NCBI GenBank assembly: GCA_026419785.1
Contig: JAODTK010001065.1
Coordinates: 1 to 64,000, forward strand
DNA from: Sclerodactyla briareus
Lineage: Eukaryota; Echinodermata; Holothuroidea; Dendrochirotida; Sclerodactylidae
Direction: 5' to 3'
Length of the DNA: 64,000 nt
Positions 30,095 through 43,456 of this stretch are shown here, one piece after another (positions within the stretch are counted from its first letter, which is position 1; every line of letters begins with the position of its first letter). Under the pieces are notes generated by a model. It was not told where the DNA came from. It ran no database searches and worked only from the letters and a program-made list of their open reading frames with translations. The translations under genes were made by a program, and so were the position numbers.

Positions 30095-31987
30095 CGGTAG
30101 CGCAGTTCCAGCTCAGTTGCAGCCCAAAGCCCGATGCAGTTCGCCTCATTCCCCTTTTCGACTGAAGAGATACGGTTCGTGATGTTGGAATGTGCATCAA
30201 GGATCTCAGCCTGATATGAAAGTGTACGTAATTGAGGAGAAGAATGCGCAGTCCCAATACACTTTACACATCAGGTTATTCAAACATGAAACCGATGGGC
30301 ACGTTCATTTTTTCTCTGGGTCCTAAAAAATAACAAGGATAAATATATTAAAATATATAAGAACTGTTCTCACAGCTGATAAAATGTTCACTTATACGGC
30401 ACGGTAATCATATCAGTGATCATAAAATGAGAGTTCGTTCGTTCGAGCATATACTGTATGGGATGCTGGGCAGAGGAATTCAATTGCTTGTCACTCCTAT
30501 GGCGTTGGTCATGTATGTGTGGTTATGTATGTGGAGACAACGCAAAACCCAAACCTCACATTTCGATTCATTATATTCCAGTAAGAATGCAAAGATCATT
30601 TTTGTTTTAAGTGGTAATCCACCATGAGGAGGCACTTTGTTTTTAACGGATTGTGTGAGTATGAAACGGTCCCACTCAGGCCCCCGAGGGGTCATTTCGG
30701 CGATCTGGGGGGTGTGAAACCGGCGATAAATTGAAAATCGATAGTGGCGATCCGCTCAGATAGTCAACCGCGCCCCCGGGTTGAAAAATTTTTGCATACG
30801 CCCCTGGATTGCCCCCCAAAGTGTGGCCGAATTACGCGCTCCGCGCGGCAATGGTATGTGGCGTTTCTGTGGTTTACTAAACGTGAAATTGCAGAAATTT
30901 ACTCGGGCACTTTTCGTGAATGGGGAATTATTGTTCCTACCCCATTTAATGGCGAAAAACTGTGGCGATGCCACTGCATAGGCTCCGTGAATAGGTCCAG
31001 GAAGGCCATTTCCTGCAATCTGGGTGTCTAATTTGCTGAATTTTTGGCACGATCAACGCCAACCATGGTGACGCTCGCTTAGATGGTGACATGTCGCCCC
31101 CAACAAGAATAGTCCATCCCCCCCCCCCAACGCCCCTACCGGCAAAAAATCCTGGCACGCCAGGATTCTCCTTCAGTCCCTATCACTTGCATAAGGACTG
31201 GTCTTTAAATACCAGCGTGGTGTGTACTCCTTCATTGGAATTTGTCAATTCCTGCTAGGGGACCGGTTAGGTAAATAAACAACACACTACATAAAAAGCG
31301 ATATTTTGACGTGAAGGGGCCTGAGGCGGACGGGGGAGGTCACCATCTGGCAGGATCTGTGATTTTTCATTTATCCAGTGGTGTCGACCACTTGTTGAAC
31401 GTTTGGCGCACGGTGCACATAATATCACTAACAAGGCACAAACTAATCGGCATCCAAAATGCGGCCAGGGACCGCCACAAATTGCGGTTGTCAAAAAGAC
31501 ATCAATAGTGCTCAAGATAATTGCTTCTGCTCCATTCTGTCCACATGGACGGGCCTACACAGTGCGTAGTCCACTTTCAGTCCCCTGTAACCGTCATGTG
31601 GTTGTGCTACTGCTTGACAAGGCTTCGCAGGGAGTGAGCAATCCTAGGAGGAACCTTTTCAAATGCTTTACAAGGCACGGGAAGTGCCTTTCCTGCAATC
31701 TGGTCGAAATGTGGGCATTTTTTTCTCGGCGCTACACCCGCGCCAACCCATTGTGGCGCTCCGCGGCAACTATGCGACTTTGATCAGGCCTAGCTGCCCT
31801 AGACGAATGACATGACAGTTTTCTTATATTATGAAAGAGTTCACTCGCTCACTCAGGGAAGTACATGCCGAGGAGGCATAGCCGCATGCAACCGACGCGA
31901 TCAGACATAACGATTCATTCCCGTGTATCCGGACGGTACCCCACGCTTGGGATTTGTGGAAGAATGGCGTCAGCGCTGCCCTGCCAA
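30095..31987. other. No recognised gene; scattered repeat scraps
   Basis: A stretch at 30985-31090 and one at 31665-31765 share CATTTCCTGCAATCTGG-like and CGCCAACC-like blocks, so at least one old duplicated repeat is present. G/C-rich scraps near 30680-30790 and 31100-31160 resemble transposon ends without clear termini. Confidence 0.4.
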
Positions 31988-32150
31988 AAGGGCGGGCGCC
32001 ACTAGGGGGGTCCCGGGGGGTCATGACCCCCAGCTTTTGGGAGGCCCTCCATACATGAAGATTTTTCACACACAAAATGTTTCACACTGCTTCCGCCCCC
32101 CCCCCCAAAAAATGCTCTGGGACCCCAACTAGACCAGTGGCTCCGCCCTT
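31988..32150. mobile_element. Small inverted-repeat element (~163 bp)
   Basis: The left end AAGGGCGGGCGCCACTAGGG pairs with the inverted right end AAGGGCGGAGCCACTGGTCT, and both continue into GGGGTCCC-like sequence. The core is AT-richer. No clear target duplication, so the family is open. Confidence 0.55.
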
Positions 32151-33009
32151 GCTGCCCACAACATCCGATAGCACAATACATAAGGGCGTAGCATTGAGGG
32201 GGGTGCCCCAAAAGGTCGGGGGGAAACGGGAGACAAAAGGGGAATAACCGAAAATCCAGTAAGTTGAGAAGAAATTGAATAATTGCGAAACTAAGTGGGC
32301 CCAAATGGCATTGAGGGTATTAAAAGGGGTATACAGTGACTGGTGAGACACCGAGGAAGACTACGTTCTTACACTCGCATAGAGTTTTGGAGTCCAACCC
32401 CCCCACCCCCCCCCTCCCGTGGGGAGGCAGCCAAAGGCACATATGGCGTGTCATCATGCTTCGAATATAGGTACACCAGCGTGTGTCTCATAAAAGGAAT
32501 CTCTCACTATGGGCTACCGTTGAGGGGACTGGACTTCAGTTGTAGTCATCAAACCGTATTGGGCATACGAAATAAGCAACACTTCAGCTGGTCCCAAGCA
32601 CGTTAACTTGACGGCAATGAAGCAACAAAGGCTTGTTCTTACAAGAAGGACATATTCCGATCTAGTAATCAGTGAATACGGCGATGTAAGTCATTAATCA
32701 GTTTTCGTTCGGACGATGGAATTACTGTTTACAGCACGAAGGATAAGATCACTATGGGGCCACTTGCTGTACGATTGCAACCTAGGTTGCGCCGTGTAGC
32801 TGTTTACAAGGAATTGCATAGCATAACTCCATAACAAAAACAATATTATTATATCGCCCCTCTCCCGTGGATCGAAGTGCGTTACAAAAAGTCGAAGTAA
32901 TTGAATATATAGTACGATACAAAAAATCGCATTATGAAATACGCAAAAAAAAAAAACCCCACTCAAAATATGGCGAAGAACATGTACGATATAAAATATG
33001 AAAGGAATT

Positions 33010-33620
33010 GTAATAAAAAAAACAGCTAATGTCAGGAATTGTGTGTTTGTTTTTTTTTTTGAAGAGTTTTCGGATGAGGCCTGCGAAGATCCAGTGGTCG
33101 CCGATTCCACAAGCGGGGCCCCAAATATGACAGAGACACAATCATCCTCATGCATAACACGCTTTTTTGAAAAATTCCCAAACAGTTGTATATGGGGCAG
33201 CAACGGAGGCAGAGTGTCGCATGACGATCTTAGCTAGGTCAGTCAGTGTGTTCGTGATGTGTTGAAGCTCTTGAGAGAGACATTCATTCCTCTGACTCAA
33301 TGACACTTGAATTTTACTCTTTGCTGACCGCGGCAACAGTACAACTCCGGAATAGTGCCGGGCATGGTACGCTCGTTAACGCCACGAATCAGCGAGCAGC
33401 GCGGATTTTGGAGTTTCTGCAAGCGATAAACATTGGTCTGAAAGATAACCACCTTAGTAAGAGTTACAGTAGCCCAGCCGAGAAAGAACCAGGGATTTCT
33501 GCATGTGCACAAGTATTTTTGATCGATATATCTACGATTCTGATATGTTAGGAGGTGATAATTGATTGTACGACATTATGGATGCCCAGGTTCTTCACTG
33601 AAGAGGTCGGACATAACTCT
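33010..33620 (-). mobile_element. 3' end of a CR1/L2-like LINE reverse transcriptase, degenerate
   Basis: Reading the minus strand across frames gives the C-terminal landmarks of L2/CR1-type ORF2. TSSVKNLGI (about 33612-33579) is followed by SRLGYCNS (about 33483-33457, family SRLDYCNS), LQKLQN with AAR in the next frame, then PELY...QQRVKFK, LRSSCDTL, and PRLWNRRPLDLR (about 33119-33083), ending in a K-rich tail. Several frameshifts separate them. Upstream reverse-transcriptase motifs are absent, so the copy is 5'-truncated. Confidence 0.75.
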
Positions 33621-34040
33621 GATTCAACCCTCCTTCGTATGTGGCAAGCATTCTGTGTGAGTGGATGGCAGAAATGTGGTTTTTGCTTCGTTAAGCCTAA
33701 GTTTGTTCTCTACAATCCAAACTCTTACAGCGCTGATCATTTTTCGAACGCACTTGTGCAGCTTTCTAAAGTTGTCGCCTTTGACCTCCGCTGTCTACGA
33801 TCGTCCAAGTTCGAACAAGTCACGTTTAAAGCTACAGACCAACGCACAATCCACTAGAACAGTGACGTACCCGAGGAGGGGTTCGGGAGTTGACCCCCCC
33901 CCCCATGAGGTCATGACCCAAGTGGCCCAAAAACACGAAATTGAGAGAGGACACGCTTGAAAGATCATCATTCTGTATTTGAAAGTTTGCCACAGCCATC
34001 CGGAAGGGAGCAGTCACCCCCCTCCTCCATTACTGGTTTT
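33621..34040. other. No recognised gene
   Basis: CAGTGACGTACCCGAGGAGG at about 33850, followed by a C11 run, looks like a hAT-type end, but I find no partner. A plus-strand frame of 100 codons at 33555-33857 is unrecognised. Confidence 0.4.
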
Positions 34041-34830
34041 TGTCTCGCCTGAACTTTGTTCAAGGAGAGACATAGTGGTCACTTTGTTGTGCGTGTGTCT
34101 GTCTGTCTGTCTGTCTGTCTGTCCATCTGCCCGTATGTGCGGTTCGTATTTCCTGAACCGTGAAAGCCATCATGCTGGGACCTTGTTGTGGAGGTGCGTG
34201 TGATGAGTTGCCGATGTCCCGAAAAACCATACTCATTTGCATAAATTTACATATTTAATGATAATTGGCCCGGAAGCTCGTGTACAAGATTTCTCTTGAT
34301 CGGTAGATGCATTGGTGCTGCCGTTCGGAGTATATAACAATTATGAAGAGTACACGAACTGATTAGATTGCTTGGCGATATATGCTAATTAAGTAGTCTA
34401 ATTTGCATAATTTCTGCGATATTTTTGAAGTTCGTTGGATTTTCACGAAACTCGGTGGAGATGGTTTAATCTATATTCGCACTGAATTTTACAGTGGGCA
34501 CGAGGGCACCAAAGGTCATTTAATGTTACTAATTTGCATTAACCTAGTCTAATTTGCATAATTTATGCATATTTTAAAGTTGGTTGAATCCTCTTGAAAC
34601 TTGGTGGAGATGGTACACCTCAGATCCTGAATAAATTTAGCAAAAGTGCAAAGGTCACTTAAGATCATTAATTGAATAATTTGCATAAATTACGCAATTT
34701 TCGAAGTTTTGTTTAATGGCCTTAACACTTGGAATGAGTGCAGTTGGGTGCTCGTAGAGATTTGCAATGGTACTTTTGGGGTTCATGATCAAACAACATC
34801 TAAAGACAAGGTCAAAGGTCAATAGTCAGT
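34040..34830 (+). repeat. Degenerate ~130-160-bp repeats with TTTGCATAATTT core and (TGTC)n
   Basis: GAGAGACATAGTGGTCACTTTG leads into a (TGTC)n run at about 34095-34122. At least three diverged repeats follow, with CTAATTTGCATAATTT and AACTTGGTGGAGATGGT boxes near 34395-34465, 34545-34615 and 34675-34740. It may be one internally repetitive transposon-like unit. Confidence 0.6.
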
Positions 34831-35071
34831 TTAAGAAAATGTGCTTAATTTTAGGAGTGAGAGGCCAAGAAATAAAAACCGTCAATTTTGGGATTTGTGA
34901 TAGACGCCTGTTTGCTGACAAAGACGAACCACCTCCCGCTTCGATCTGAGTCCTGTCTTCAATTACAAGGGGCCAAAGTCGATTGATATATTTTGGGGCG
35001 ATAGCACAGGGCGTGTGTATCTGCTTACATAATGCTTTTGGGCTTGGGCGCATCACACGAGCCAAGCATTT

Positions 35072-35420
35072 TTTCCATTAAAACCGTCATGTCATCAAAG
35101 GTTCATTTAAGGTCACTCAACCGGACCAAGAACTGCCGAATAATACATTCACCTGCAACAGCCTCTAGAGACTGTGTGTGATATGGCTGGAATTTGGGAC
35201 ATGCACATATTCTCAAGGGTAACCTTTTCATAAAAACTGTAGTGTCATTAAAGGTCCTTCACGTCACTTATAACCAATAATGCCAAATAATACACATTTC
35301 TGTCAACAGCCTCTGAAACTGTATTTGATATGACTGATGTTTTGAGACAAGGTGGCTCATTTTGTGATGGGATATTTCCTCAAAACTGTTAGGTTATCAA
35401 AGGCGACTCAATTATCCGAA
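35072..35420 (+). repeat. Tandem repeat, ~153-bp unit, 2.3 copies
   Basis: Two full diverged units start near 35072 and 35226, each with TCATTAAAGGT-like, GCCAAATAATACA-like and CAACAGCCTCT blocks. A partial third starts near 35391 (AAAACTGTTAGGTTATCAAAG). Confidence 0.7.
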
Positions 35421-37197
35421 TCCAATTGTGAGTAGTATGTGAGTAAGTATTGAAATGAGTAAAATAGCCCCTACAAACTCCATACAGTCTGATTAATATT
35501 ATAACCCTCCCAGCTACCATTAAGAATGGTAATCCTAGCTCAGCATCCTATATAGCAAAACTATATCTATTTGAATTTTTACTCATTTCAACTTTCACCT
35601 CTCAGGTAGGGTTCCCATTCCATTCATTAACTAGTATCCTATCTGTAACAGACAGAGATTTCATTTATTGTCTTACTCATTATCACCTTCATGGGGCATC
35701 CTGTACAAAATGTAGAGGACATGTTTGCACAATTGATTGAGCAGCTGAGTGGAATTCCCCTTATTCCACTATAGTCCTCTTATATTCATAGCTTCAGCCT
35801 CCCAGTAGGGCCTAGATGTCCACCACAGCCAGCAGCCGGAGGTGTCAGGTTATACACCTGCCTGGGGGTGGGAGCTTAATTAGGTGGCTTATTCCACTCT
35901 GGACAGGGGATGCTGTGAGTAGCTGTGAGAGGGGTGGGTGTGAACTCCTAGAGGAAAATACTGGAAGAGTATATGTATAGAGGGGATACTCTTTGATGAT
36001 ATAAAGGATAAAATCATTAGATTTAGGACCAATATTCCACTGTGCGTTACGGTGGGTTCATATAGGGTCCGTTTAATTGTTTGGACGATCAGTAATCTGA
36101 AGGGAACTATTAAATGGTAATTATGGTTTATTATGGGAGGTTACAAGTAAGGTAGGATATGCTTAAGGACCCACAGTCTGTGTTAGTGCTAGTTCCCAAG
36201 GGGTTAGGCAATGGTGGCGATAAATGTTAAAATATTTAGGAGGTATTGGGATACATACATGTTACACATTTAACTCGATCACTTTTGCTATTGCTATTAT
36301 TATTTTTTTCATTCCATCACACTTACTATAATTATTCGCTATAGAAAATTGTATTATTTGAATTATTACATATTATTTACATGACTGGGGACACGGAGGT
36401 ATCAGTGTGCTATTTTGCATGGCTCATTCCCAAATGTTCAAAGTTGGTATTTTCATGAAACCTTCGAAATGATTCGAAATTGAAGTGAAGAAAATGGGGT
36501 CATGGAATTTTCCGTGGATATGTGTCTAATTCATAATTTCAGTTCACATTTCCACAAAACTTGTACTCCTTTAGCATACCAGTGTCCAATGTCAGTTCCT
36601 ACGAATTTGAAAGTGGCATGAGAGTAGTAGGCTTGTTCTGTTAAATGCTAATAACGAAAATCGTAAAAGCAACAATATTGAATAGCCTTGTAATGTTTGC
36701 ATGGTGACTAAAAAGGAAAATCACGGATCGCGCAACCAGCGAGACACTGGGCGATCGCCTTGTATATAACTCCCATCAATAATATTTCCGTATCAGCTGT
36801 CTAGACTGTGCGTCGATACTAACCGCGGTTAAGCGACGGCGAGACAGATCAAACAAGAACGTGGCTCGGTTAGTGACACAAGCCTACCTCGCAGTAGTCA
36901 TGTGTTGAGACGATTATATTTTATCCTTCATAGTTTGAGTGAGGTACCTTCATCTGGGATGTCAATAAAAAATAATATGCAATCAATCGACAACCACAGC
37001 TTGTGGATATAATCGTCTTGTCCAATGTGTCTGGGGTTGTGTACTATATTGTTCCGTGATGGGCTCCTCCAATATTGGAAGCATTGTCTAAACGGCCGCT
37101 GGGGGCCCCTGCAATCTGGGACAAGACGTTGTGACGGTGTGAAACACTGCAGGTTATTGCGAGAGACTCAGAAAATGTGAAAAGGCTTAAGATGCTG
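35421..37197. other. No recognised gene
   Basis: AT-rich for the most part. The stretch at 36400-36560 again resembles the TTTGCAT/AAACTT repeats of 34 kb. No coding similarity seen. Confidence 0.45.
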
Positions 37198-38480
37198 ACT
37201 AGGCACGCGAATGTGCGTATGTGCGAATACGCGACAAAGTTATTTTCGTCTGTGTTGTATTATATGCGGGTCTATTTCATTAGGCACGCGATTCCGCGAA
37301 TGAGCGAATGGGCGATTTGTTTTGCGCGCGGTCGCGACAAAAAACCGAATTGTCCGGAGACAATTCAAATCGCGATGTCGCGCGTGGACAGCTCGCGATT
37401 TATGCCCAATGGGAACGCCGAATGGGACACGTTATACTGAGAATTTCAGGATATGCATGCCAAAATAAGGATATCGTGTCACTACATCGTGCAATCCCTT
37501 TTATTTCGCCTGTTAAATGGACCCTACCCTACGTTATGGCATTACTCTAAGTGCTGCCATATGTTCGAATAGGCGGGCATTAGGATTGTTGAACGTTTTA
37601 TGACCTGATCGGTGGGAATTCTCCCGAGGTCTCGGGAAGCTCGCATCGGGTTGGATAGTTTCGGGGAATCGACCAGTCCAGGATGTATATTTCTAGCCTT
37701 CTTCTGACCCACCCATGGCATGGATTAACCAAAACTACTGAACAACCGTCACCCCGGAAAATGTCATGGCTGTATATTATTTAAACCATGCATGCGCTCG
37801 AAAAGCAAAATCGTGGAATTTCACTATAATGAGTAGTCACTCAGCAAACCTAGAATGTAGAGTGGATTCACCTAATAGAGAACTATCAACTCTATAATGG
37901 GCGAAGATCGGTACTCGTGCTCTCTATGGGAACATTGGAGTGGTCAGTTAGCACACTTCGAATCCCACTCTAGAAGAGTGAAGTATTACTCTATCATGGG
38001 CGAAGATTTTTTTCTACAATGGAGTGGAGTAGTGAAATGGAGTGATGAGCACACCGCACACTTCATGGGGTTGTACATAATCTTTTGTTTTGCTCCAATG
38101 CCGGTGGAAAATTCTCGAAGGGAAAACAGGCCCATCGCCCTATAGGCCTATAGGCCCATAGCCTACAGTCGTTGTCGTCAAATGGGTGTGTGAAATGCGT
38201 CTCCTCTGTATTTCGGCAATGAGGAGGATATCCTGTGGCAATAATGACATGGGTTGCCTAAATTGATGTTGCTTGACCGAGCGCCATGTTTCTTGTCCGT
38301 TTTCGCGCTTAATAGCCGCTCATCTAGTGTTTGGGTTCCCCTGAGAATTTCATTTCGCGAGTCGCGATTCGCGTGCCTAGTAAATACGCCGCGCGACACG
38401 CGACACGCGATTTGCCGTTTCTGGGAAAATCGCTCTGTCGTTTCGCCTATTCGCCCTATTCGCGCATTCGCGAGGCTAGT
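37198..38480. mobile_element. CpG-rich foldback-like element
   Basis: The left arm starts ACTAGGCACGCGAATGTGCG. The inverted right arm starts ACTAGCCTCGCGAATGCGCG. Each arm holds a second subterminal copy about 92-98 bp inward (TTAGGCACGCGATT at about 37290; CTAGGCACGCGAAT on the other strand near 38382). The arms are rich in CGCGA words, unlike the surrounding AT-rich DNA. The middle contains an approximate 100-bp direct repeat around CTCTATAATGGGCGAAGATC (37889) and CTCTATCATGGGCGAAGATT (37990). No coding region identified. Confidence 0.6.
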
Positions 38481-40872
38481 AATAGGCAGTTTACAAAGCA
38501 AGAAAAAGCGCAATATCGGGCCAGGTTGTCAACAACGTCTTAGAAAAGACTACCCTTGTAGGTGCGGATACGTACGCCGTACCGTACCGTTGCTAATGAC
38601 AGAACGAAGGCTTTGGAAGGACAACTGCAGGCTTGGACACAACCGGAGGTTATATTATGGAGAATCGGAAAAACTGTGATCTATATTGGTCCAAACCCCT
38701 TTTCATTACGATGTTCCTAAGTGGAGTCTAGTGACTTACAAGTGTTTGGGCCATTAAAGAGGAATTGGGGAGAATCCCATGCGCAAGAACGCATAGACGT
38801 AAACCAAGGACAACACAGGTGTGAAATTATTTATGATTTGATTGTTTCATTTTGTTGATAAGTCAACATTGTTGCAGAAGTTATGTTGTCTTTCTCTCAC
38901 CAAAGTTAACCATCCAACCTACGCAAGCCACTACTAGCATCCTTCTCCCATAGAATAAATGCTTTCGAAGTGGGAATGGATTATTGTTGAATTCAAAAGA
39001 AAACAAAGAAGTTTGCAGGGTTGTGCAAGTCTGCATCATTATTATTGCATAATGGGATGCATTTCGATCTTGCGCAATACAACATGCTTCACACAGACAC
39101 CAACTTAATGGACCGTTAACTCCGTAACGGAAAGTCCTATTGAACTTTCCGGGTTTGGTATGATGCACTTCAGTTATTACCAGCTATTCAAATTAGCCCC
39201 CTTGTAAAAAAAGCATCCTCAGTTCGCCCTTTAATTACCTGCGATACGTAGCGCCATGCGCAACGAATCCGTATGGTGAGAATTAAAATCGGAATTTCGA
39301 TCGTAATGGTATTAGTGGGGGTGTAAACGAGGCCATTCTGTAACAACAACAACTGTTTTTGGAAAATCTGTATCCTGATCTTATTTGGATAAGATTTTGT
39401 GTTTAGGAGCAAAATTGCCAATATCGTAGTGGAAGTACTGTTTCCACACGAATATTACACCATCTGGCGTCTAAGGGAGCCGCACAATAGCACTTTTTCG
39501 CCAGAGGGGAGGGGACAACCCCTCCATTGGACCCCCCGGGCGGCCCCCCCCCCACCGGTCCACCCCCACCCCCCCCCCCCCCCGGACAATCTATCGGTAC
39601 GCACCCGTACTAGAAGATGCCAAGGCGACCACATTCCTTACAACACCATCTTTCAATAAGATGTACTATTAGTTAGTGTTTAATAGGACTTTCTTGAGTT
39701 ATTCGAGTCAGTTTGTCAGCTGTTGCCCAGCAGAGTCGATAGCGAAGAGGGCACATTTAAAGATGTTTAAATTTTCCATTCTTCCAACTTACAGTGCGAG
39801 AGAACCGCCATCTGGAGGTGTTTGGACCACCGTATCAAACAGAAGCAGAGAAGCGGAAGCAGCAGCATTGCCCCTATTGTGACTGCATCCTAGCAACACC
39901 TAAAGACCTAAAGCTAGTTTAGCATTTTGGGGTCGTTCGTCAAAACCGTTATATGGAGGCACTCATAAGGAGTTGGGGTCATAAAAGTTGGGTCATAAAA
40001 GTTGGGGTCACGAGCCAAAACCCTAGTGGCTGTGTCCTGATCAGCGAATTATGGACGGAATCCATGTTACCTCGGGTAGTTGTCATCTGCATTGACTGGT
40101 TGCATCTCTTATCCGACCTAGACTGCGATCATTACACTATCTTGGTGTCAGCCAGAAGAGGGCCAGGTTCTGTGCCACCCTCTTGAAGACGCACCCCCCC
40201 CCCCTCTTTCACCTCCCAAATCAAGAAACTACTATGCAAGATAGATATCTGATGATATGCCCAACCTCCGAACATCCCCCCACCTTTTCTTCACCAAGAC
40301 GATTTTTCTACAGGAACTATATTCGGATATGTACGGCGTTGTTTCGTTACGAGCGATGAAAATTTGCGTGTATGTCTAGTGCAGTCCGACAAATGCAACT
40401 TGTTGTAGTTGTTTACGGTTTCGCTACGTAGAGGGGTCAACGGATTTAATGTTCAATACAAGTGTCTTATCGTACCGGCGTTGCGAAGAACAAAATGTGA
40501 ATATTGAATCTATAAATACACTCGGCCGGGTCCTTGTAAGGAATGAATCAAATGTGTTTCATGAAGATTGTTCTAACTCAAAAGTCCAAGTTAAGACTGG
40601 TCAAACTGAAGGTGGCGAAAATCAAGTTGTGTGATGTGATGGAAATTCAATTTTATTGGGATAGGTTTTTATTTATCTCACAACTTCATCAAGGTTCATT
40701 TTTCGACGAAATGAAATATTGTAGAGGAGAATAGGACCGCAATCAACAATATCTATCCCTTCTCCGCTACATTTAACAACATTGCGGGCGGACCTGCGAA
40801 AAGCTGTAGACGTTTATATAACAGTCCAAGCTATCTTCATCCTGGGCGAATCGGAATCCGGAGATTTCCCGA

Positions 40873-40921
<49 letters not shown>

Positions 40922-43205
40922 TTTTTTTGTAGGGAGGTGGGAAGGAAATCGTGACAATCAATAATATGAAGTCAGTCGTTGAATTTTTTTTTTTTCTGCG
41001 GTCGTAGCCACTTTTTTCCTATTTGGTTGTGAATACGTTTTTCAAACAATTAAAAACGTCTTAGCCAACATTTTCAGGGCAATTTCAATGATCCCTGCTG
41101 TTTATCGCAATATACATTCTAATTCCCACCTGTTTTCTTCTTCTTTGGGGGATGTTAATTTTTAATTGCCAACGATGTTGCGTTGATGTTCCTCCAGAGC
41201 AGATTACACTCTCTTTTGTCTGTGTAGCCCCAAGGTGCCATAGAGGTTTATCATCCGAATACCTTATCCGAAAAAACTGTGAGAAATATATTAAGACTCT
41301 AAAAATAGTTCAAATTTATCCATCCTATTAGGGTATACCGATATTTTGCCCTCAATTGCAATGATACAACATTCCAACTTTCACACTCAACGGACTTTAT
41401 CACGAGTGGCAACGTGGTTTGACGAGAAGGTATACACATCGCTTATACACTTGATGTCGCTGCCGGGTGTTCCCTCCCGAAAATAACTGTATCTTCAATT
41501 TCCTCTTTATGAATTGTGAGGAATCATTCTTATCTGCAGAAAAATATGTCTGGTTTTTCACAATTTTGGAAACTCCCTCGTTTTCCAGTCAGAATGGGGT
41601 TTCCCACGAGTGCCCGGTGCCTGAAACATGTCCGCTAAATCAAGATGCTGAAAGAAGGTTTTTTTTTACCTGAATACTTCCATTCATCATTCTTGCTAAT
41701 TATATGATGAATGAGAAAGGGTTCTTCACTCAAAGAGTGTGGGGGATCGGGTGATACTTCCATCACACGCATGTTTAGTGGAGCATGTACTGTTTCAAAT
41801 AAAGTGACGATAGTGGAAAAATGAACACCTTAATATCAATTCATGTTCATCGCGAGGGATGAATGCCAGCATGCTGGTTCCGGGAGTGCAGGGAAACAGG
41901 TGAATATTGCGCATCCTCTTAAGGAAGCATCCTATCAACCACACATGCTTATGCAGTCCGTAATCACATGAGGAAGCGCCAAACTCTCAGTGACGTAGCC
42001 ACGGCGAAACTCCTATCTCCCCCCCCCCCCCGATTTGTTTTTTTGTCAGGTCATATAGGTGTCGAATAGGGTCAATTAACGGATAAGAACGAAATTTCCT
42101 GGCTCCAATTAATAGTCCGATTAAAACTTGTTTTGGACGAGGTGTGGAAAAACGTTCTCTGGTATGTGCATGTGTTGTTGGTCATCAGGGCTCTGTGTTG
42201 GAAGTGTTCATTTACTAGAGAGATTTTCACCTTGCTCGTGTTAGATCGCTCCATACCTACGAATTCCCAACGAAAAACAACTTACAGATTTTCTTCAAGA
42301 AATTTTCAGGATTTGGGCCCCAAATTTATTTAGTGTGGGTAAATCAAATTGCTGATTGACTTCTGAATTAGTCCCGATTAGAGAAAATCATGCTGGGTTC
42401 GAAACATTAGATTAATTGGTGCCACAGATGGCAACAGATTTTTATAAATGAAATGCAAAACTGGCGCTCGAAAAATAAGCAAACAAGCACATGACAGCAA
42501 GCGATTTATACGGATGCGTATCACCGCGATGTAATTCTATGGCTATACTTTTTTCTAGAGATAGAGAAACCCTCCAACGACAATAATTCATGAGGCTGGC
42601 GAATTGTTGGTCGCCGCATAAACCTAATGATTTTCTCGTCTGAACAAACGTTGATTTGCAGTAATAATATGCATTTTTTCACATTCAATCCAGATAGCAT
42701 ACACAGCAATGCGAATCCCACAGCAAGTTAGAGAACACCGTGAGTGCGACCTGTATATCCCTAGTGTTGCATTGTGTGGGCTCGTTCACGCTGGTGCGGG
42801 GCGGGGGGAAAAAACAAGAGACCAAAGACCTCACGGACCGCACATGGGGCGCCATCTTTGTTCACTGATAGTACAGTGGGACGCAAACATATTAAAGCAT
42901 TAAGCTATCAACGGTCACTGTAAATATTTAAAGCCAACTTAATTGTGAAGTTTGCAAAGGCGGTCAGTAAAAGTGACCAACCTATTTGTTAGGGTTATAA
43001 ACAGACGCCGAACAAAATTGTGCATGTCGTGCATATTCTGTACGCACTGAAGGGTAAATTATGGAACGCGGCCGATGATACCTTATCCAGGGCACAAGTT
43101 GGTACCCACGGTAGTGACACGAGTATTGAGTCTAATTCAACAATATATTGCCTACAGATGAAACAGAAAAGGTGCGTGGCCAGTAGGAACATTTACAACG
43201 GAAAT
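38481..43205. other. No recognised gene
   Basis: Contains C-rich and T-rich runs. A hAT-like end, CAGTGACGTAGCCACGG, at about 41990 is followed by a C run and has no visible partner. The 60-80-codon frames on both strands are unrecognised. Confidence 0.45.
40875..40920. repeat. T46 homopolymer
   Basis: An uninterrupted run of 46 T followed by G and T7. Open frames through it (poly-F or poly-K) are artefacts. Confidence 0.95.
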
Positions 43206-43456
43206 ACTGCGCATATACTCGCCCAATGAGTGTAATGAATTAGTTCACAGGTGAACCACCGTGGATATCATAATAGCAATCTACAGATTACGTAATTTGA
43301 CAATCGGCAGCCTTGTTAGGTTATGTACTTGGTTGGAAGTGCTGTATTTTTTTCCTGCTGTTTCTGATGGCAAGTCAGAAGAGGATTTTATCGTAATTCA
43401 GCGATCTTTTAAAATATCACTTTCATAGGGAGAAATTCGGGTTTACTAGAGTACAC
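43206..43456 (+). repeat. Direct duplication, copy 1 (~250 bp)
   Basis: CGCATATACT...GTGTAATGAATTAG...AATTTGACAATCGGC...GAGGATTTTATCG...ATTCAGCGATCT...GGTTTACTAG, all repeated in order at 44366-44606. Confidence 0.85.

Noticed and set aside
32694..33203. 169-codon minus-strand frame with membrane-like hydrophobic stretches
   Set aside because: It overlaps the LINE 3' end, whose better motif (PRLWNRRPLDLR) is in another frame, and the rest is AT-rich sequence that yields hydrophobic residues by composition.
33850..33915. CAGTGACGTACCCGAGG as a hAT terminus
   Set aside because: No inverted partner or 8-bp duplication within a plausible distance.
34080..34125. (TGTC)n run considered as a CRISPR-like or regulatory array
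   Set aside because: A simple tetranucleotide microsatellite; no spacer structure, and the context is eukaryotic.
41985..42040. CAGTGACGTAGCCACGG as a hAT terminus
   Set aside because: Same: no matching second end found by eye.
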